Notes under the pieces: model-generated
What the model saw: only the letters and a program-made list of their open reading frames with translations
Told to the model about the DNA's origin: nothing
The model's database searches: none
Assembly (NCBI GenBank): GCA_945902745.1
Contig: CAMDNE010000003.1
Span: 186,001 to 250,000, forward strand
Direction: 5' to 3'
Source of the DNA: Chitinophaga pinensis
GTDB taxonomy: Bacteria; Bacteroidota; Bacteroidia; Flavobacteriales_D; Crocinitomicaceae
DNA: 64,000 nucleotides
Position numbers and translations under genes: made by a program
Shown: in pieces, positions 26,847 through 35,866 of the stretch
Layout: every line of letters begins with the position of its first letter
Position numbering within the stretch: position 1 is the stretch's first letter

Positions 26847-27701
26847 ATGAAATACAACATACTAACAATTCTATTCATTTTCATACTTTCCTCATGTTCA
26901 ACAGATTCTACTGATACTTCTGGAAAGGTAAATGATAGTACATATTTAAACTCTCAAATTGAACAATTGAAAAGAGAAAATGCATTAAAAGATTCAATGA
27001 TCAATGAATCCTTGGCGTTTTATAATGAGATTGAATCAAACCTTCGTTCAATTGAATCCAAGAAAAATGAGATTAGAATTGTTTCAGAAAATCCGGAAAT
27101 TACTCCTAAAGACAAAGAATGGATATTAGAACAAATTCGTCATATCAATTTTTTGCGTGAAGAAAACGCTAAAAAAGTGACACTTTTAAACAAACAATTG
27201 AACAAAAGTGGATTACGTATCAAAGAATTGGAAAATATGATTCAAGATTTGTTGCAAAACATCCAAGCGAAAGATTCACAAATAAATGATTTGCAAGCAG
27301 AACTTGGATCTTTGGATAAGGCTTATTCTAAACTATTTGATGTTTACCAAGAAAAAGCTGAATTGGTTTCTGAATTGACAGAAGAGTTAAATACGGTGTA
27401 CTATTCTTATGGAACAGAGGATGAATTAGCTAAAAATCAAGTTATTGAGCGTAAAAATGGCTTTATCGGAATTGGTAAGAAAATCAAATTAGCAGATAAT
27501 ATCAATGAAAAATATTTTGCTAAAATCGACTTAACAGAAGAAAAAGAAATCTTTGTTGAAGGTTCAGATTTGAAGTTCATTACAGATCATCCTTCTACTT
27601 CTTATTCGCTTGTTCCAGTTGGAAAAAATACTAAGATTAAAATTTCTGATCCCCATGAATTTTGGAAAATTTCTAGGTATTTGGTGGTGTTGGTTGATTG
27701 A
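26847..27701 (+). CDS. Coiled-coil lipoprotein, function unknown
   Basis: The 284-residue protein has lipobox ILSSCSTDS (Cys near residue 17). A long charged coiled coil runs from about 30 to 190, with Leu/Ile at heptad positions: SQIEQLKRENALKDSMI and DSQINDLQAELGSLDKAYS. A small C-terminal beta domain (about 195-284) starts with YYSYGTEDELAKNQVIERKNGFIGIGKKIKL and ends with SDPHEFWKISRYLVVLVD. This arrangement is common in Bacteroidota lipoproteins of unknown role. It is monocistronic, divergent from the M61 peptidase and followed by a heptamer repeat. Confidence 0.8.
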   Translation: MKYNILTILFIFILSSCSTDSTDTSGKVNDSTYLNSQIEQLKRENALKDSMINESLAFYNEIESNLRSIESKKNEIRIVSENPEITPKDKEWILEQIRHINFLREENAKKVTLLNKQLNKSGLRIKELENMIQDLLQNIQAKDSQINDLQAELGSLDKAYSKLFDVYQEKAELVSELTEELNTVYYSYGTEDELAKNQVIERKNGFIGIGKKIKLADNINEKYFAKIDLTEEKEIFVEGSDLKFITDHPSTSYSLVPVGKNTKIKISDPHEFWKISRYLVVLVD

Positions 27702-27748
27702 TTTTAGTGAGGAGTGATAAGTGAGGAACGCAGAGTGAGGAGTTGAAA

Positions 27749-27774
27749 GTTTATAGTTTATAGTTTATAGTTTA
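27749..27774. repeat. Heptanucleotide tandem repeat (GTTTATA)x3.7
   Basis: Three perfect copies and a partial copy of GTTTATA lie in the 100-base gap before a small membrane-protein gene. The preceding bases repeat GTGAGGA-like words. Confidence 0.8.
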
Positions 27775-27801
27775 GAACTGAAAGTTGAAAAAGAAGTACG
27801 A

Positions 27802-28230
27802 ATGAATCCGTTAAAGAAAATTGGAATTATTTTATGGTTAATGGTTTGTCTTTTTGGTTCATTTGTATATGGTCTGATATTTATTTCTTGGTATAATTCA
27901 ATCAAAGGTTTCGACGACTATAGCTCTTCCGATTCAGTCTTTATAATTTTTGTGTTACTTATTTTTAGTCTCGTTCTATCAGTACCTTTTTTGATTTACA
28001 TTTTGATAAGAGACAAATTGAATATTAACAAAAAATCAAGAATAAAAGAATATTCCATTGTACTCACAATCTTTTGTGTTCTTTTATATTTTATTTTTTC
28101 TCTAGAAATGAGGAGTTTTATAGAAGGTTTTGAAGTGATGACAACTTATTATATTTTAGGTTTCCTTTCATTAAATCTCTATTTGAGAAAGCGAGAAAAG
28201 TTCATTGTTCTGCAACGAAATGACAAATAA
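27802..28230 (+). CDS. Small four-helix membrane protein, function unknown
   Basis: The 142 residues have four hydrophobic segments at about 8-30, 44-66, 80-97 and 106-126, separated by short charged loops (RDKLNINKKSRIKE after the second). The tail is short and basic. No family was recognised. The stop lies one base from the stop of the convergent GH25 gene. Continuous open frame, membrane pattern and Bacteroidota-like codon use support a real gene, but no conserved motif does. Confidence 0.6.
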   Translation: MNPLKKIGIILWLMVCLFGSFVYGLIFISWYNSIKGFDDYSSSDSVFIIFVLLIFSLVLSVPFLIYILIRDKLNINKKSRIKEYSIVLTIFCVLLYFIFSLEMRSFIEGFEVMTTYYILGFLSLNLYLRKREKFIVLQRNDK

Positions 28231-28231
28231 T

Positions 28232-28996
28232 CTACCTAAGCGCAATCTTAGACACGTTAAAATCAACTTTTTCGTCACATCCAGGTAACTCACCATTTTC
28301 ACTGTATTGCCAATGAATAATTCGGCTATCATCGATGCATTCCGGTTTTCTGCTATAGGCTGCAATCCAAAATTTGTAGTTTTTGAAGTCGTTTATGAAT
28401 TTTGTTTCAAAAAAGTTTAATGATGTATAAATAATTGGACGCATTCCTGTTTTGTCTTCCACGACTGTCAACCAAATTTTCATTTTTGCAATAAGGTCTT
28501 CATCTGAGAAACCTTCTGATTCAACATCCAAGACAGGTGGTAAATCCATCTCACTTTTTTTCCAATGGTCTAAAAAATGTGCAGCTTGAGGACGAGGTTC
28601 TGTTTGTGGTGAGAAAAAATGATATGCACCATTGGGAATGTTTAATGATATAAGCTCTGCCCTATTCTTTTCCCATTGTGTATCGAGATAATCTGACCCT
28701 TCCGTTGCTTTGCAATAAACGAAATGGATAATTGTATCGTATCGTTCTTTCACAAACAATTTCTCCCAATCAATTTTACCTTGGTGATGAGATACATCAA
28801 TTCCGAATGCTGGAAATCCTTCAGGAATTGATTTAACTACGTCATCTTTCTTGATGATTTCAACATCTTTCGAATAAAAGAAATAAGCCAAAGCAGACAT
28901 CCCAATTAGTAAAATGCTTATCGCAATTGCCTTGGAGGAAGAATTTGATTTTTTCTTCGGTCTTTTCTTAATTTTTATTTTTTGCTTTTTAGCCAC
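28232..28996 (-). CDS. GH25-family lysozyme (N-acetylmuramidase), membrane-anchored
   Basis: Predicted peptidoglycan muramidase. The 254 residues have a very basic N-terminus (KKQKIKIKKRPKKKS) and one transmembrane anchor at about 24-42. A GH25 barrel follows: FGIDVSHHQGKIDWEKL (first catalytic Asp region), YCKATEGSDY, GAYHFFSP, the D-x-E motif in PPVLDVESEG (about 146-155), IIYTSLNFFE, FWIAAYSRKPECID and a closing IIHWQYSENGELPG. All catalytic acidic positions appear intact. It probably acts at the periplasmic face for cell-wall remodelling. It is a single gene convergent with the small membrane protein. Confidence 0.9.
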   Translation of the reverse strand: MAKKQKIKIKKRPKKKSNSSSKAIAISILLIGMSALAYFFYSKDVEIIKKDDVVKSIPEGFPAFGIDVSHHQGKIDWEKLFVKERYDTIIHFVYCKATEGSDYLDTQWEKNRAELISLNIPNGAYHFFSPQTEPRPQAAHFLDHWKKSEMDLPPVLDVESEGFSDEDLIAKMKIWLTVVEDKTGMRPIIYTSLNFFETKFINDFKNYKFWIAAYSRKPECIDDSRIIHWQYSENGELPGCDEKVDFNVSKIALR

Positions 28997-29136
28997 ATCT
29001 TAAATTATTAAAAAAATCTATTTAAATAAGTTTTTTTTAGGCGATAGAAATTTTAAATATCAGAGCAGACGTTGGTCTGTGAGGATTTTAAAATTGAATA
29101 TTAACGACAAAAAAGCTATTTAAAAGATTTTTTACA

Positions 29137-29167
29137 CAAAAAAGGCTTCAGTCAAATGACTGAAGCC
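29137..29167 (-). terminator. Rho-independent terminator of rplS
   Basis: A perfect 11-base stem, GGCTTCAGTCA (29144-29154) and TGACTGAAGCC (29157-29167), with a two-base spacer is followed on the minus strand by a T run (29143-29138). It lies 23 bases past the rplS stop. Confidence 0.9.
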
Positions 29168-29189
29168 TCCATCGAAAAATTCGAATATC

Positions 29190-29546
29190 TTAATTTGTAA
29201 ATCTTCTTTTTTCTTTGATACGAGCTGCTTTTCCAGTCAATCCTCTGAAGTAAAAAATACGAGCACGACGAACAGCACCTTTCTTGTTCACTACGATTTG
29301 ATCAACAAATGGTGATGCAATTGGGAAAATACGCTCAACACCAACACTTCCTGACATTTTACGAACTGTAAATGTTTCAGTAACACCAGAACCACGTCTT
29401 TGTAATACAACACCTTGGTATTGTTGAACACGTTCTTTAGCACCTTCCTTAATTTTGTAAGAAACTGTAATTGTATCACCTGCACCGAATTTTGGGAAAT
29501 TTTTAATTTCTACTAATTCGTTTTCAATTTGTTTTAATAAATCCAT
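29190..29546 (-). CDS. rplS: 50S ribosomal protein L19
   Basis: L19 sits at the 30S-50S interface of the ribosome. The 118 residues show the family pattern [81 protein letters not shown]. Size is normal. It stands alone here, unlike the rpsP-rimM-trmD-rplS operon of many bacteria, and is closed by a strong terminator. Upstream, TAATATTG is a near match to the -7 consensus, so it probably has its own promoter. Confidence 0.98.
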   Translation of the reverse strand: MDLLKQIENELVEIKNFPKFGAGDTITVSYKIKEGAKERVQQYQGVVLQRRGSGVTETFTVRKMSGSVGVERIFPIASPFVDQIVVNKKGAVRRARIFYFRGLTGKAARIKEKRRFTN

Positions 29547-29747
29547 GACTCTTATATTGACTCTTATTTTCTATATTCTTCCGCTCAAAACGGGGTGCAA
29601 TATTACGAATTATTTCTAAAACAATCGTTTTTTTCGCGATAAATTTTACTTTTTTCTAAATCATTCATAAAAATCGCACGAAATACACTTTCTATCTAAC
29701 AAAATTAATAGTTTTACTTATCGAAATAATAGCATGAAGTGAAAAAC

Positions 29748-30188
29748 ATGGAGAAATTAATCATTGGACGAAGAGATATCGCAAATCTGCCAGAATTTGG
29801 ATTAGATCATGTGGCTGTAAAAGTTGATTCAGGTGCTTATACTTCAAGTATTCACGTCACACATTGTAAAGAAGTAATGACCGAAAACGGACCACGTCTT
29901 GAGGTTATTTTCTTAGATGCCAACCATCCGTCATTCGACAATGAAAAACATTATTTCGAAAAATTCAGAATGAAGAAAGTGAAAAGTTCAACTGGACAAG
30001 AACAAATGCGCTATTTTATTAAATGTACTATTGAAATTTTAGGAATACACTTCATCACAGAATTTTCACTTACAGAAAGAAAAGGAATGCGCTTTCCAAT
30101 ATTATTAGGAAGAAAATTATTGAATAACCGATTTCTTATCGACACCACACTCGTTAACGGAATTAATCCAAATTTAAAAAAGAAATGA
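29748..30188 (+). CDS. RimK-associated retropepsin-like protease (ATP-dependent zinc protease family)
   Basis: About 146 residues of the family often labelled ATP-dependent zinc protease (RimB/DUF785-like, aspartic-protease fold). The motif [18 protein letters not shown] (near 24-41) carries the D-S/T-G catalytic signature, and the C-terminus has [17 protein letters not shown]. Members are encoded beside rimK and are thought to process glutamylated proteins. I take the ATG at 29748; a GTG nine bases earlier is possible. The stop overlaps the rimK start by four bases (ATGA), so the three genes 29748-32034 form an operon. Confidence 0.85.
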   Translation: MEKLIIGRRDIANLPEFGLDHVAVKVDSGAYTSSIHVTHCKEVMTENGPRLEVIFLDANHPSFDNEKHYFEKFRMKKVKSSTGQEQMRYFIKCTIEILGIHFITEFSLTERKGMRFPILLGRKLLNNRFLIDTTLVNGINPNLKKK

Positions 30189-31066
30189 AAATTGCCATTT
30201 TATCGCGTAATGCGAACCTATACTCTACAAAAAGATTGATCGAAGCAGCCACACTTCGTGGACATGAAGCACATGTTATTGACCATTTAAAATGTAACAT
30301 TGAATTAGAACAAAAAGGTCCAGCTATTTATTATGGTGGAGATTATTTAAGTGGATTTGATGCCGTGATTCCAAGAATTGGAGCCTCTGTCACCTTTTAT
30401 GGAACTGCTGTAGTACGCCAATTTGAAATGATGAACGTGTTTACAGCCGTCAGTTCCAAAGGGATTGTTCACTCACGTGATAAATTGCGTTGCTTACAAG
30501 TTTTATCCAAAGAAGGAATTGGTTTACCAAAAACGGTTTTTACAAATTATTCAAAGGATGTTGAACACGTAGTTGAATCTGCCGGTGGTGCACCTGTTGT
30601 TCTAAAATTATTGGAAGGAACCCAAGGAGTTGGCGTTGTTTTGGCTGAAAATCAAAATGCTGCTCAATCTGTATTGGAAGCTTTTAATGGTTTACGTGCT
30701 CGAGTGATCGTTCAAGAGTTTGTAAAAGAAGCAAAAGGAGCTGACATTAGGGCTTTCGTTGTTGATGGTGAAGTGGTTGGTGCAATGAAACGTCAAGGAA
30801 AACCTGGAGAATTTAGATCCAATTTACACAGAGGCGGAAGTTCTAGGATCATTGAATTGACGGTAGAAGAAAGATACACAGCAATTCTCGCAGCTAAAGC
30901 TGTTGGTTTGGGAATTGCTGGTGTAGACATGTTGCAATCTGAAAGAGGTCCATTGGTTTTGGAAGTGAATTCTTCTCCTGGATTAGAAGGAATCGAAAAA
31001 ACAACGCAAGAAGATATTGCAGGAAAAATCATTGAATACATTGAGAAAAATGTTAATATAAGATGA
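30185..31066 (+). CDS. rimK: RimK-type alpha-L-glutamate ligase
   Basis: ATP-grasp ligase that adds glutamate residues to the C-terminus of ribosomal protein S6, or to related acceptors. The 293 residues have the RimK N-terminus [22 protein letters not shown] and [21 protein letters not shown]. The ATP-grasp core has [48 protein letters not shown] and [12 protein letters not shown], and the metal-binding end is [15 protein letters not shown]. The gene overlaps its neighbours by four bases at both ends, between the retropepsin-like protease and a zinc deacylase. The acceptor protein in this organism is not shown by the sequence. Confidence 0.93.
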   Translation: MKIAILSRNANLYSTKRLIEAATLRGHEAHVIDHLKCNIELEQKGPAIYYGGDYLSGFDAVIPRIGASVTFYGTAVVRQFEMMNVFTAVSSKGIVHSRDKLRCLQVLSKEGIGLPKTVFTNYSKDVEHVVESAGGAPVVLKLLEGTQGVGVVLAENQNAAQSVLEAFNGLRARVIVQEFVKEAKGADIRAFVVDGEVVGAMKRQGKPGEFRSNLHRGGSSRIIELTVEERYTAILAAKAVGLGIAGVDMLQSERGPLVLEVNSSPGLEGIEKTTQEDIAGKIIEYIEKNVNIR

Positions 31067-32034
31067 TCCAGAAACACAAGAAGATCATTATCCTTGGGAA
31101 AGAAATTCTTCCAGGTAAAGGCGCTCAATTGAATTTGGATGTAGCGATGTTGCATACGCGAACGCCAATCTTAGTTCCTGTTATTGTAGAACGTGCAAAA
31201 GTGGATGGCCCTACCGTTTTATTAATGGCTGGATTACACGGTGATGAAATCAATGGAGTAGAAATTATCAGAAAAGTGATTCGTAAAGGATTCAATAAAC
31301 CAGCGGTTGGAACAATTATCTGTTTACCAGTTTTCAATATTTTTGGTTTCTTAAACTTGAAACGTGAATTACCTGATGGACGGGATTTGAACAGAAGTTT
31401 TCCAGGAAGTGAATCCGGATCTTTGGCTTCCCAGTTTGCATTTCACTTCATGAAAGAAATTGCGCCTCACGTGGATTATGTAATCGATTTTCATACTGGT
31501 TCGGCACAACGCAACAACTTTCCACAAGTTCGCTGCGTAATGGACGATGCTGAAAGTGTTGAATTGGCGAAAATTTTCAATCCACCATTTATTCTTAACT
31601 CTTCATACATCTCAAAAACTATTCGTGAATCTATCAATAAAAAAGGCAAGAAAATGTTGCTTTTTGAAGGTGGAAAAACAAACAGTATTGAGGAAATGAT
31701 TGTTGAGGAAGGGCTCAACGGTGTAAAACGATTTTTGAGTCATCTTGGTATGCGCACGTTCAAATTTGATATTTCCAAAGACCGCGAACCTATTTTTCTT
31801 TCAGAAAGTAAATGGATGCGTGCACCTAATTCAGGAATGTTTCAAGCAACGGCTCAAAACGGTTCGAAAGTAACAAAAGGCGATGTGATAGGATTGGTGA
31901 CGGATCCTTATGGTAATTTTGAACGCAAAGTAAAAGCTAATTCAACGGGTTACATCATTTGTTCGAATGAATCGCCTGTGGTATATAAAGGTGATGCGAT
32001 TTTTCATATTGGGAAGGAAGCAGAAGGAAAATAA
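31063..32034 (+). CDS. Succinylglutamate desuccinylase/aspartoacylase family zinc hydrolase
   Basis: The 323 residues of the AstE/AspA M14-like family hydrolyse an N-acyl or amide bond using one zinc. Ligands are visible as [14 protein letters not shown] (H and E near 54-57) and [15 protein letters not shown] (His near 145). [15 protein letters not shown] and a C-terminal beta-barrel domain (about 245-320) with [17 protein letters not shown] complete the fold. It overlaps rimK by four bases. That context suggests it removes or trims the amino-acid tags added by RimK, which is inference. Not part of an arginine-degradation (ast) cluster here. Confidence 0.85.
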   Translation: MIQKHKKIIILGKEILPGKGAQLNLDVAMLHTRTPILVPVIVERAKVDGPTVLLMAGLHGDEINGVEIIRKVIRKGFNKPAVGTIICLPVFNIFGFLNLKRELPDGRDLNRSFPGSESGSLASQFAFHFMKEIAPHVDYVIDFHTGSAQRNNFPQVRCVMDDAESVELAKIFNPPFILNSSYISKTIRESINKKGKKMLLFEGGKTNSIEEMIVEEGLNGVKRFLSHLGMRTFKFDISKDREPIFLSESKWMRAPNSGMFQATAQNGSKVTKGDVIGLVTDPYGNFERKVKANSTGYIICSNESPVVYKGDAIFHIGKEAEGK

Positions 32035-32096
32035 TTCAACTTTTACTTTCAATTGATAATTTCCATACATAATTCCGATTTTAAATTCGGATTCCT

Positions 32097-32104
32097 TACT
32101 TTTG
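32097..32104 (+). promoter_or_regulatory. Candidate -7 box for panB
   Basis: TACTTTTG fits TAnnTTTG and lies 20 bases before the panB ATG. A weak hairpin (TCCGA/TCGGA around 32074-32091) lies just upstream and may end the rimK operon. Confidence 0.4.
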
Positions 32105-32124
32105 AACAAATTCAATAGAACAAT

Positions 32125-32940
32125 ATGTCCGTTCACAAAAATGTAAAGAAGGTTACTACCCATACCTTGCAAGAAATGAAGAATGCAGGAGAGAAAATCT
32201 CTATGCTTACTGGGTATGATTTTTCAATGGCTCGAATCATTGATGAAGCAGGAATTGATATTATTTTGGTTGGAGATTCGGCTTCTAATGTAATGGCTGG
32301 ACACGAAACGACCTTGCCAATTACTCTTGATCAAATGATATATCATGCTTCTTCAGTTGTTCGAGCAGTAAATCGTGCATTAGTAGTCGTAGATATGCCT
32401 TTTGGTTCTTACCAAGGAAATTCAAAAGAAGCATTGTCAAGTGCGATTAAAATCATGAAAGAATCGGGTGGACATTCTGTAAAAATGGAAGGCGGAATAG
32501 AAATTATTGAATCGATTAAACGAATTTTAACTGCAGGAATTCCAGTAATGGGGCATTTAGGCTTAACACCTCAATCTATTTACAAATTTGGAACGTATGT
32601 CGTTCGTGCAAAGGAAGAAGGTGAAGCGCACCAATTGATTGAAGATGCTAAAGCATTGGAGGAAGCTGGTTGTTTCGCTATTGTTCTTGAAAAAATTCCT
32701 GCTCAATTGGCTGAACTTGTTGCAAAAACAGTTTCTATTCCAATTATTGGAATTGGTGCTGGAAATGGTGTTGATGGTCAAGTTTTGGTTGTGCACGACA
32801 TGTTGGGAATCAATAATGAATTTAGTCCACGATTTTTGAGAAAATACAATAACCTGTATGAACAAATGATGGGTTCTTTTCAAGCGTATATAAAGGATGT
32901 TAAATCTGGAGATTTCCCGAATGAGAAAGAGCAGTATTGA
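32125..32940 (+). CDS. panB: 3-methyl-2-oxobutanoate hydroxymethyltransferase PanB
   Basis: PanB converts 2-oxoisovalerate and methylenetetrahydrofolate to ketopantoate, the first committed step of pantothenate and CoA synthesis. The 271 residues contain [41 protein letters not shown] (Mg-binding Asp), [28 protein letters not shown] and [24 protein letters not shown]. Length is usual. No panC or panD is in the window, although coaD of the same pathway lies at 17211. It is followed by a 45-base ATTCA-rich spacer and an RluA-type gene that may be cotranscribed. Confidence 0.97.
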   Translation: MSVHKNVKKVTTHTLQEMKNAGEKISMLTGYDFSMARIIDEAGIDIILVGDSASNVMAGHETTLPITLDQMIYHASSVVRAVNRALVVVDMPFGSYQGNSKEALSSAIKIMKESGGHSVKMEGGIEIIESIKRILTAGIPVMGHLGLTPQSIYKFGTYVVRAKEEGEAHQLIEDAKALEEAGCFAIVLEKIPAQLAELVAKTVSIPIIGIGAGNGVDGQVLVVHDMLGINNEFSPRFLRKYNNLYEQMMGSFQAYIKDVKSGDFPNEKEQY

Positions 32941-32985
32941 TTCGGGATTCGTAATTCAAGATTCAGGATTTAGAATTCACGAATT

Positions 32986-33669
32986 ATGAATCACGAATTA
33001 CAAATCCTGTATGAGGATAATCATGTTATTGTAATCAATAAAAAAGCTTCGGATATTGTTCAAGGTGATAAGACTGGTGATGAAACAATGCCTGATCAAA
33101 TCAAGGAATATTTAAAGGTCAAATACGAAAAACCTGGAAATGTTTTCTGTGGGGTTGTACACCGCTTGGATCGTCCAACTAGTGGAGCAGTTGTTTTTGC
33201 CCGAACGAGTAAAGCTTTAGAGCGGTTGAATGCTCAGTTTAGAGATAAGGAAACGAATAAAATTTATTGGGCTATCGTTGAAACAAAACCAGTGAAATCA
33301 GAAGATACACTTGTTCATTTCTTGAAAAAAAACGAAAAACAAAATAAATCATACGCTTCACACACTGAAACACCTGGTTCGAAAAAAGCAATTTTACATT
33401 ATAAATTAATAGCTTCATCAGACAAGTACCATTTGTTGGAGGTTCGTTTAGAAACAGGTCGTCATCACCAAATTCGCGTTCAATTGTCTACGATTGGTTG
33501 TTTGATTAAAGGAGACGTAAAATACGGAGCTCGACGTGCAAATCCTGATGCTTCGATTAGTTTACATGCACGTTATTTAGATTTCATTCATCCAACTAGT
33601 AAAGAAGTAATTAAAATTACTGCTCCAGTTCCAAATGATGCATTGTGGAATTTCTTTGAGAAGAAGTGA
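32986..33669 (+). CDS. RluA-family pseudouridine synthase
   Basis: The 227 residues form only the catalytic domain, without the S4 RNA-binding domain of RluC/RluD. The start LQILYEDNHVIVINKKAS and the active-site motif GVVHRLDRPTSGAVVFART (Asp near residue 64) are clear. Later blocks are KIYWAIVE, HLLEVRLETGRHHQIRVQLS, GDVKYGA and ISLHARYLDFIHP. It isomerises uridine in rRNA or tRNA; which site cannot be told, but small S4-less forms act on tRNA (RluA/TruC types). The preceding gap holds reiterated ATTCACGAATTA words that run up to and into its start. Confidence 0.92.
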   Translation: MNHELQILYEDNHVIVINKKASDIVQGDKTGDETMPDQIKEYLKVKYEKPGNVFCGVVHRLDRPTSGAVVFARTSKALERLNAQFRDKETNKIYWAIVETKPVKSEDTLVHFLKKNEKQNKSYASHTETPGSKKAILHYKLIASSDKYHLLEVRLETGRHHQIRVQLSTIGCLIKGDVKYGARRANPDASISLHARYLDFIHPTSKEVIKITAPVPNDALWNFFEKK

Positions 33670-33871
33670 GGTTGAAGCAAATAATAGACATTTTCTGCAT
33701 AAATTGGTGAAATTCGCTTGATATTTTGATGATTTTATCACGCAACATTGCAACTTCGCAATATTACGTAGAATGTCTGATTTCATTGCGATTCAGAGTC
33801 TAAATTCATTTTTTATCTGCAAAAAAAACCATAATGTAACTTATGCTACATTCCATTTTATTCCTCTACCC

Positions 33872-33879
33872 TACTTTTG
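33872..33879 (+). promoter_or_regulatory. Candidate -7 box for the DUF6132/rhodanese operon
   Basis: TACTTTTG lies 12 bases before the DUF6132 ATG. No clear -33 TTG at normal spacing. The upstream gap 33670-33871 holds nothing else I can support. Confidence 0.4.
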
Positions 33880-33891
33880 TAAAAAAAACAA

Positions 33892-34107
33892 ATGACCCGT
33901 TTTTTAAAAAAATATAAATTGACTTTGACAGGAACAATAGTTGGCGCTATCGGAGGATATGCTTATTATTATTTTGTTGGTTGTGCTTCTGGAAGTTGCG
34001 CAATAACATCCAGTCCTATCAATAGTACAATTTATGGAATCTTAATGGGTGGTTTGCTTTTCAATATGGTTGAATCTGAATTTAAAAAATTTAAAAATGG
34101 AAAGTAA
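33892..34107 (+). CDS. DUF6132 family small membrane protein
   Basis: The 71-residue protein has two membrane helices, about 9-27 and 43-63, joined by a Cys-containing loop VGCASGSCAITSSPINS. The pattern GAIGGYAYYYFVGC-x-S-G-x-C is the DUF6132 signature as I know it. The function is unknown. Relatives accompany YeeE/YedE sulfur transporters and rhodanese-like proteins, and here two rhodanese genes follow, the first overlapping it by 11 bases. The two loop cysteines could take part in sulfur or thiol chemistry at the membrane, which is inference. Confidence 0.8.
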   Translation: MTRFLKKYKLTLTGTIVGAIGGYAYYYFVGCASGSCAITSSPINSTIYGILMGGLLFNMVESEFKKFKNGK

Positions 34108-34357
34108 AAAATTTACTGTTGTTGACGTAAGATCAACGGCAGAATTTATGGGAGGACACGTCGCTGGATCGATAAATATTCCGCTTCAGGAGATTGTTGA
34201 CAGAGCTGATGAATTAAAAGAACTAGAACAACCAATTATTTTTTGCTGTGCAAGTGGCGGAAGAAGTGGACAAGCAACTGGTTATTTTAAAGCGCAAGGA
34301 ATGGACTGTGAAAATGGTGGTTCATGGATGGATGTAAATTATAAACTACAAGCATAA
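34097..34357 (+). CDS. Rhodanese-like domain protein
   Basis: Single-domain rhodanese of 86 residues, predicted sulfur carrier or sulfurtransferase. It has VVDVRSTAEFMGGHVAGSINIPLQEI, then the active-site loop IIFCCASGGRSGQAT with the catalytic Cys near residue 54-55. It ends with a CENGGSWMDVN strand. I start at the ATG at 34097, inside the end of DUF6132; a longer frame reading back to 34049 only shadows that gene. There is no signal peptide. The stop shares one base with the start of the next rhodanese (TAATG), so translation is coupled. Confidence 0.88.
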   Translation: MESKKFTVVDVRSTAEFMGGHVAGSINIPLQEIVDRADELKELEQPIIFCCASGGRSGQATGYFKAQGMDCENGGSWMDVNYKLQA

Positions 34358-34665
34358 TGGGATTTTTAAGCAATATATTTGGTGGTGGACCAAAAGTAGA
34401 TTTAAAGGAAATGGTGAAACAAGGAGCCATGATTGTTGATGTTCGCACACCAGCTGAATATCAAGGTGGACATATAAAAGGATCAGTTAATATTCCTTTG
34501 CAAGTTTTGGATAAAAACATCGCCAAATTGAAGAAAGACAAGCCAGTTATTACCTGCTGTGCTTCTGGAATGCGCAGTGGGTCAGCAAAAAGTATGTTGA
34601 AAGCAAAAGGATTTGATGTCCACAATGGTGGAGGATGGAATTCTTTACAGAGTAAATTGAGATAA
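34357..34665 (+). CDS. Rhodanese-like domain protein
   Basis: Second single-domain rhodanese, 102 residues, similar to its neighbour: MIVDVRTPAEYQGGHIKGSVNIPLQVL, active loop VITCCASGMRSGSAK (Cys near residue 67-68) and VHNGGGWNSLQ. It differs by an N-terminal extension MGFLSNIFGGGPKVDLKEMV that could be a short membrane-associating helix. Paired rhodaneses after a DUF6132 protein suggest a small sulfur-relay operon. A terminator follows 16 bases after the stop. Confidence 0.88.
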   Translation: MGFLSNIFGGGPKVDLKEMVKQGAMIVDVRTPAEYQGGHIKGSVNIPLQVLDKNIAKLKKDKPVITCCASGMRSGSAKSMLKAKGFDVHNGGGWNSLQSKLR

Positions 34666-34681
34666 GTTAAAAACAAAAAGT

Positions 34682-34710
34682 AAAAAAGCGATTCTAGGAT
34701 CGCTTTTTTT
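34682..34710 (+). terminator. Rho-independent terminator of the rhodanese operon
   Basis: AAAAAGCGAT, a six-base loop TCTAGG-like, then ATCGCTTTTTTT. The stem is followed by seven or more T. Confidence 0.85.
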
Positions 34711-34772
34711 ATAACTAATTTGCAAAATACTCATTGGTTCAAAAACGAGATAATTTAAAACTACAAAGTTTA

Positions 34773-35672
34773 TTATTCGAGTGTATTTACTGTATTTTGA
34801 ATTTCTAGAGCAATTGACTGAATTTTGTTTTGTAGGTTACTTATTTCTGTTTGTTGGCTAGAAATTGCAGATTCAACCCGCAAGACACTATCCCAATCGG
34901 ACGAACATGAATAAATTTTTTGTTTGCCTTTTGTTTCTTTTTTAAATTGATCTACTGCTTTTTGAATTGAAATTTCGATATTATCAAGTCGATTCAATTC
35001 TGCCTGCATCAAATTAACTTTTTCCGTTAGAATTTGAATCTTATTTGGTTGTGATTTTCTAAACTGATTGGCCGCTTCTACTACTTGTGATTGATATTTG
35101 GTAAAATCTGTAGCCGCATTTTTTTTAACCTTCTTAAACTCTTCAATTGTTTGCTTGTAACCAGTTAAGTATAAAGGAACGTCACAAAAACTTACAATTG
35201 GAACAATATTCGTTGTAGCATATTCATTAAATGTCGTTGCTTTTTTAATCGTTTCTTCACCCTTATTTTGAAGCGATTTTATATACGACTTCATTTTTTT
35301 CTTAGTTTGCTTCAATTTTTTCCATTCGGGAGTATTAGAAGTAATTGTGCTTTTACCTTTTGTGAAATCCGAAAAATTTGAATATTCATTATTAATGTCC
35401 GTTTTTAATTTTTGAACCTCTGTTAAGGAAGTATTGATATCTATTAAAAGTTGCTGTGCTGTTTGATATGGTTCAGCATCAGTTTTACATTTTAACGAGA
35501 GATATTCTTTTTGCATCGCTTCTATTTGCGTGAAAATTGACAAACAATTTGTGTTCACAGTTTCGACACTCGTCTTAAGCTTTGTATTTGTATCAGTAAC
35601 ATTATACTGAACAACACACGCAGAATTCATGAATATAACGCCAAAAAAAAGAAGGTATTTTTCCATTTTCAT
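34773..35672 (-). CDS. Coiled-coil lipoprotein, function unknown
   Basis: The 299-residue protein has lipobox MNSACVVQ (Cys near residue 19) after a short hydrophobic signal. The mature part is almost wholly helical and charged, with Leu/Ile heptads at about 30-75 and 205-300 (EKVNLMQAELNRLDNIEISIQKAVDQF) and a Lys-rich stretch near 120-150. There are four cysteines in the middle region. No family was recognised. It is a single gene, convergent with the rhodanese operon. The start could be this ATG or the one two codons in (MEKYLL). Confidence 0.7.
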   Translation of the reverse strand: MKMEKYLLFFGVIFMNSACVVQYNVTDTNTKLKTSVETVNTNCLSIFTQIEAMQKEYLSLKCKTDAEPYQTAQQLLIDINTSLTEVQKLKTDINNEYSNFSDFTKGKSTITSNTPEWKKLKQTKKKMKSYIKSLQNKGEETIKKATTFNEYATTNIVPIVSFCDVPLYLTGYKQTIEEFKKVKKNAATDFTKYQSQVVEAANQFRKSQPNKIQILTEKVNLMQAELNRLDNIEISIQKAVDQFKKETKGKQKIYSCSSDWDSVLRVESAISSQQTEISNLQNKIQSIALEIQNTVNTLE

Positions 35673-35802
35673 TACTATTTATTTTATGTAAAAGTATTCA
35701 TTCCGATACTAATTTTAAAAATTATGTTGAATTATTCAATGAGAAAAGCCTTGTTATGATTATCTAAGTTACGGTAATGAATTTCTCAAACACATAATTT
35801 AG

Positions 35803-35810
35803 TAACTTTG
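35803..35810 (+). promoter_or_regulatory. Candidate -7 box for the methyltransferase gene
   Basis: TAACTTTG fits TAnnTTTG and lies 56 bases before the ATG at 35867. No -33 TTG at normal spacing. Confidence 0.35.
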
Positions 35811-35866
35811 ATCCAGTATAATTCCAAATAACTGGTTGAAGTTTTATTAAATGAGAAGGGGATTTT

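Noticed and set aside
33686..33778. AGACATT/AATGTCT inverted pair in the gap after the RluA-type gene
   Set aside because: Seven-base arms 80 bases apart are expected by chance in AT-rich DNA.
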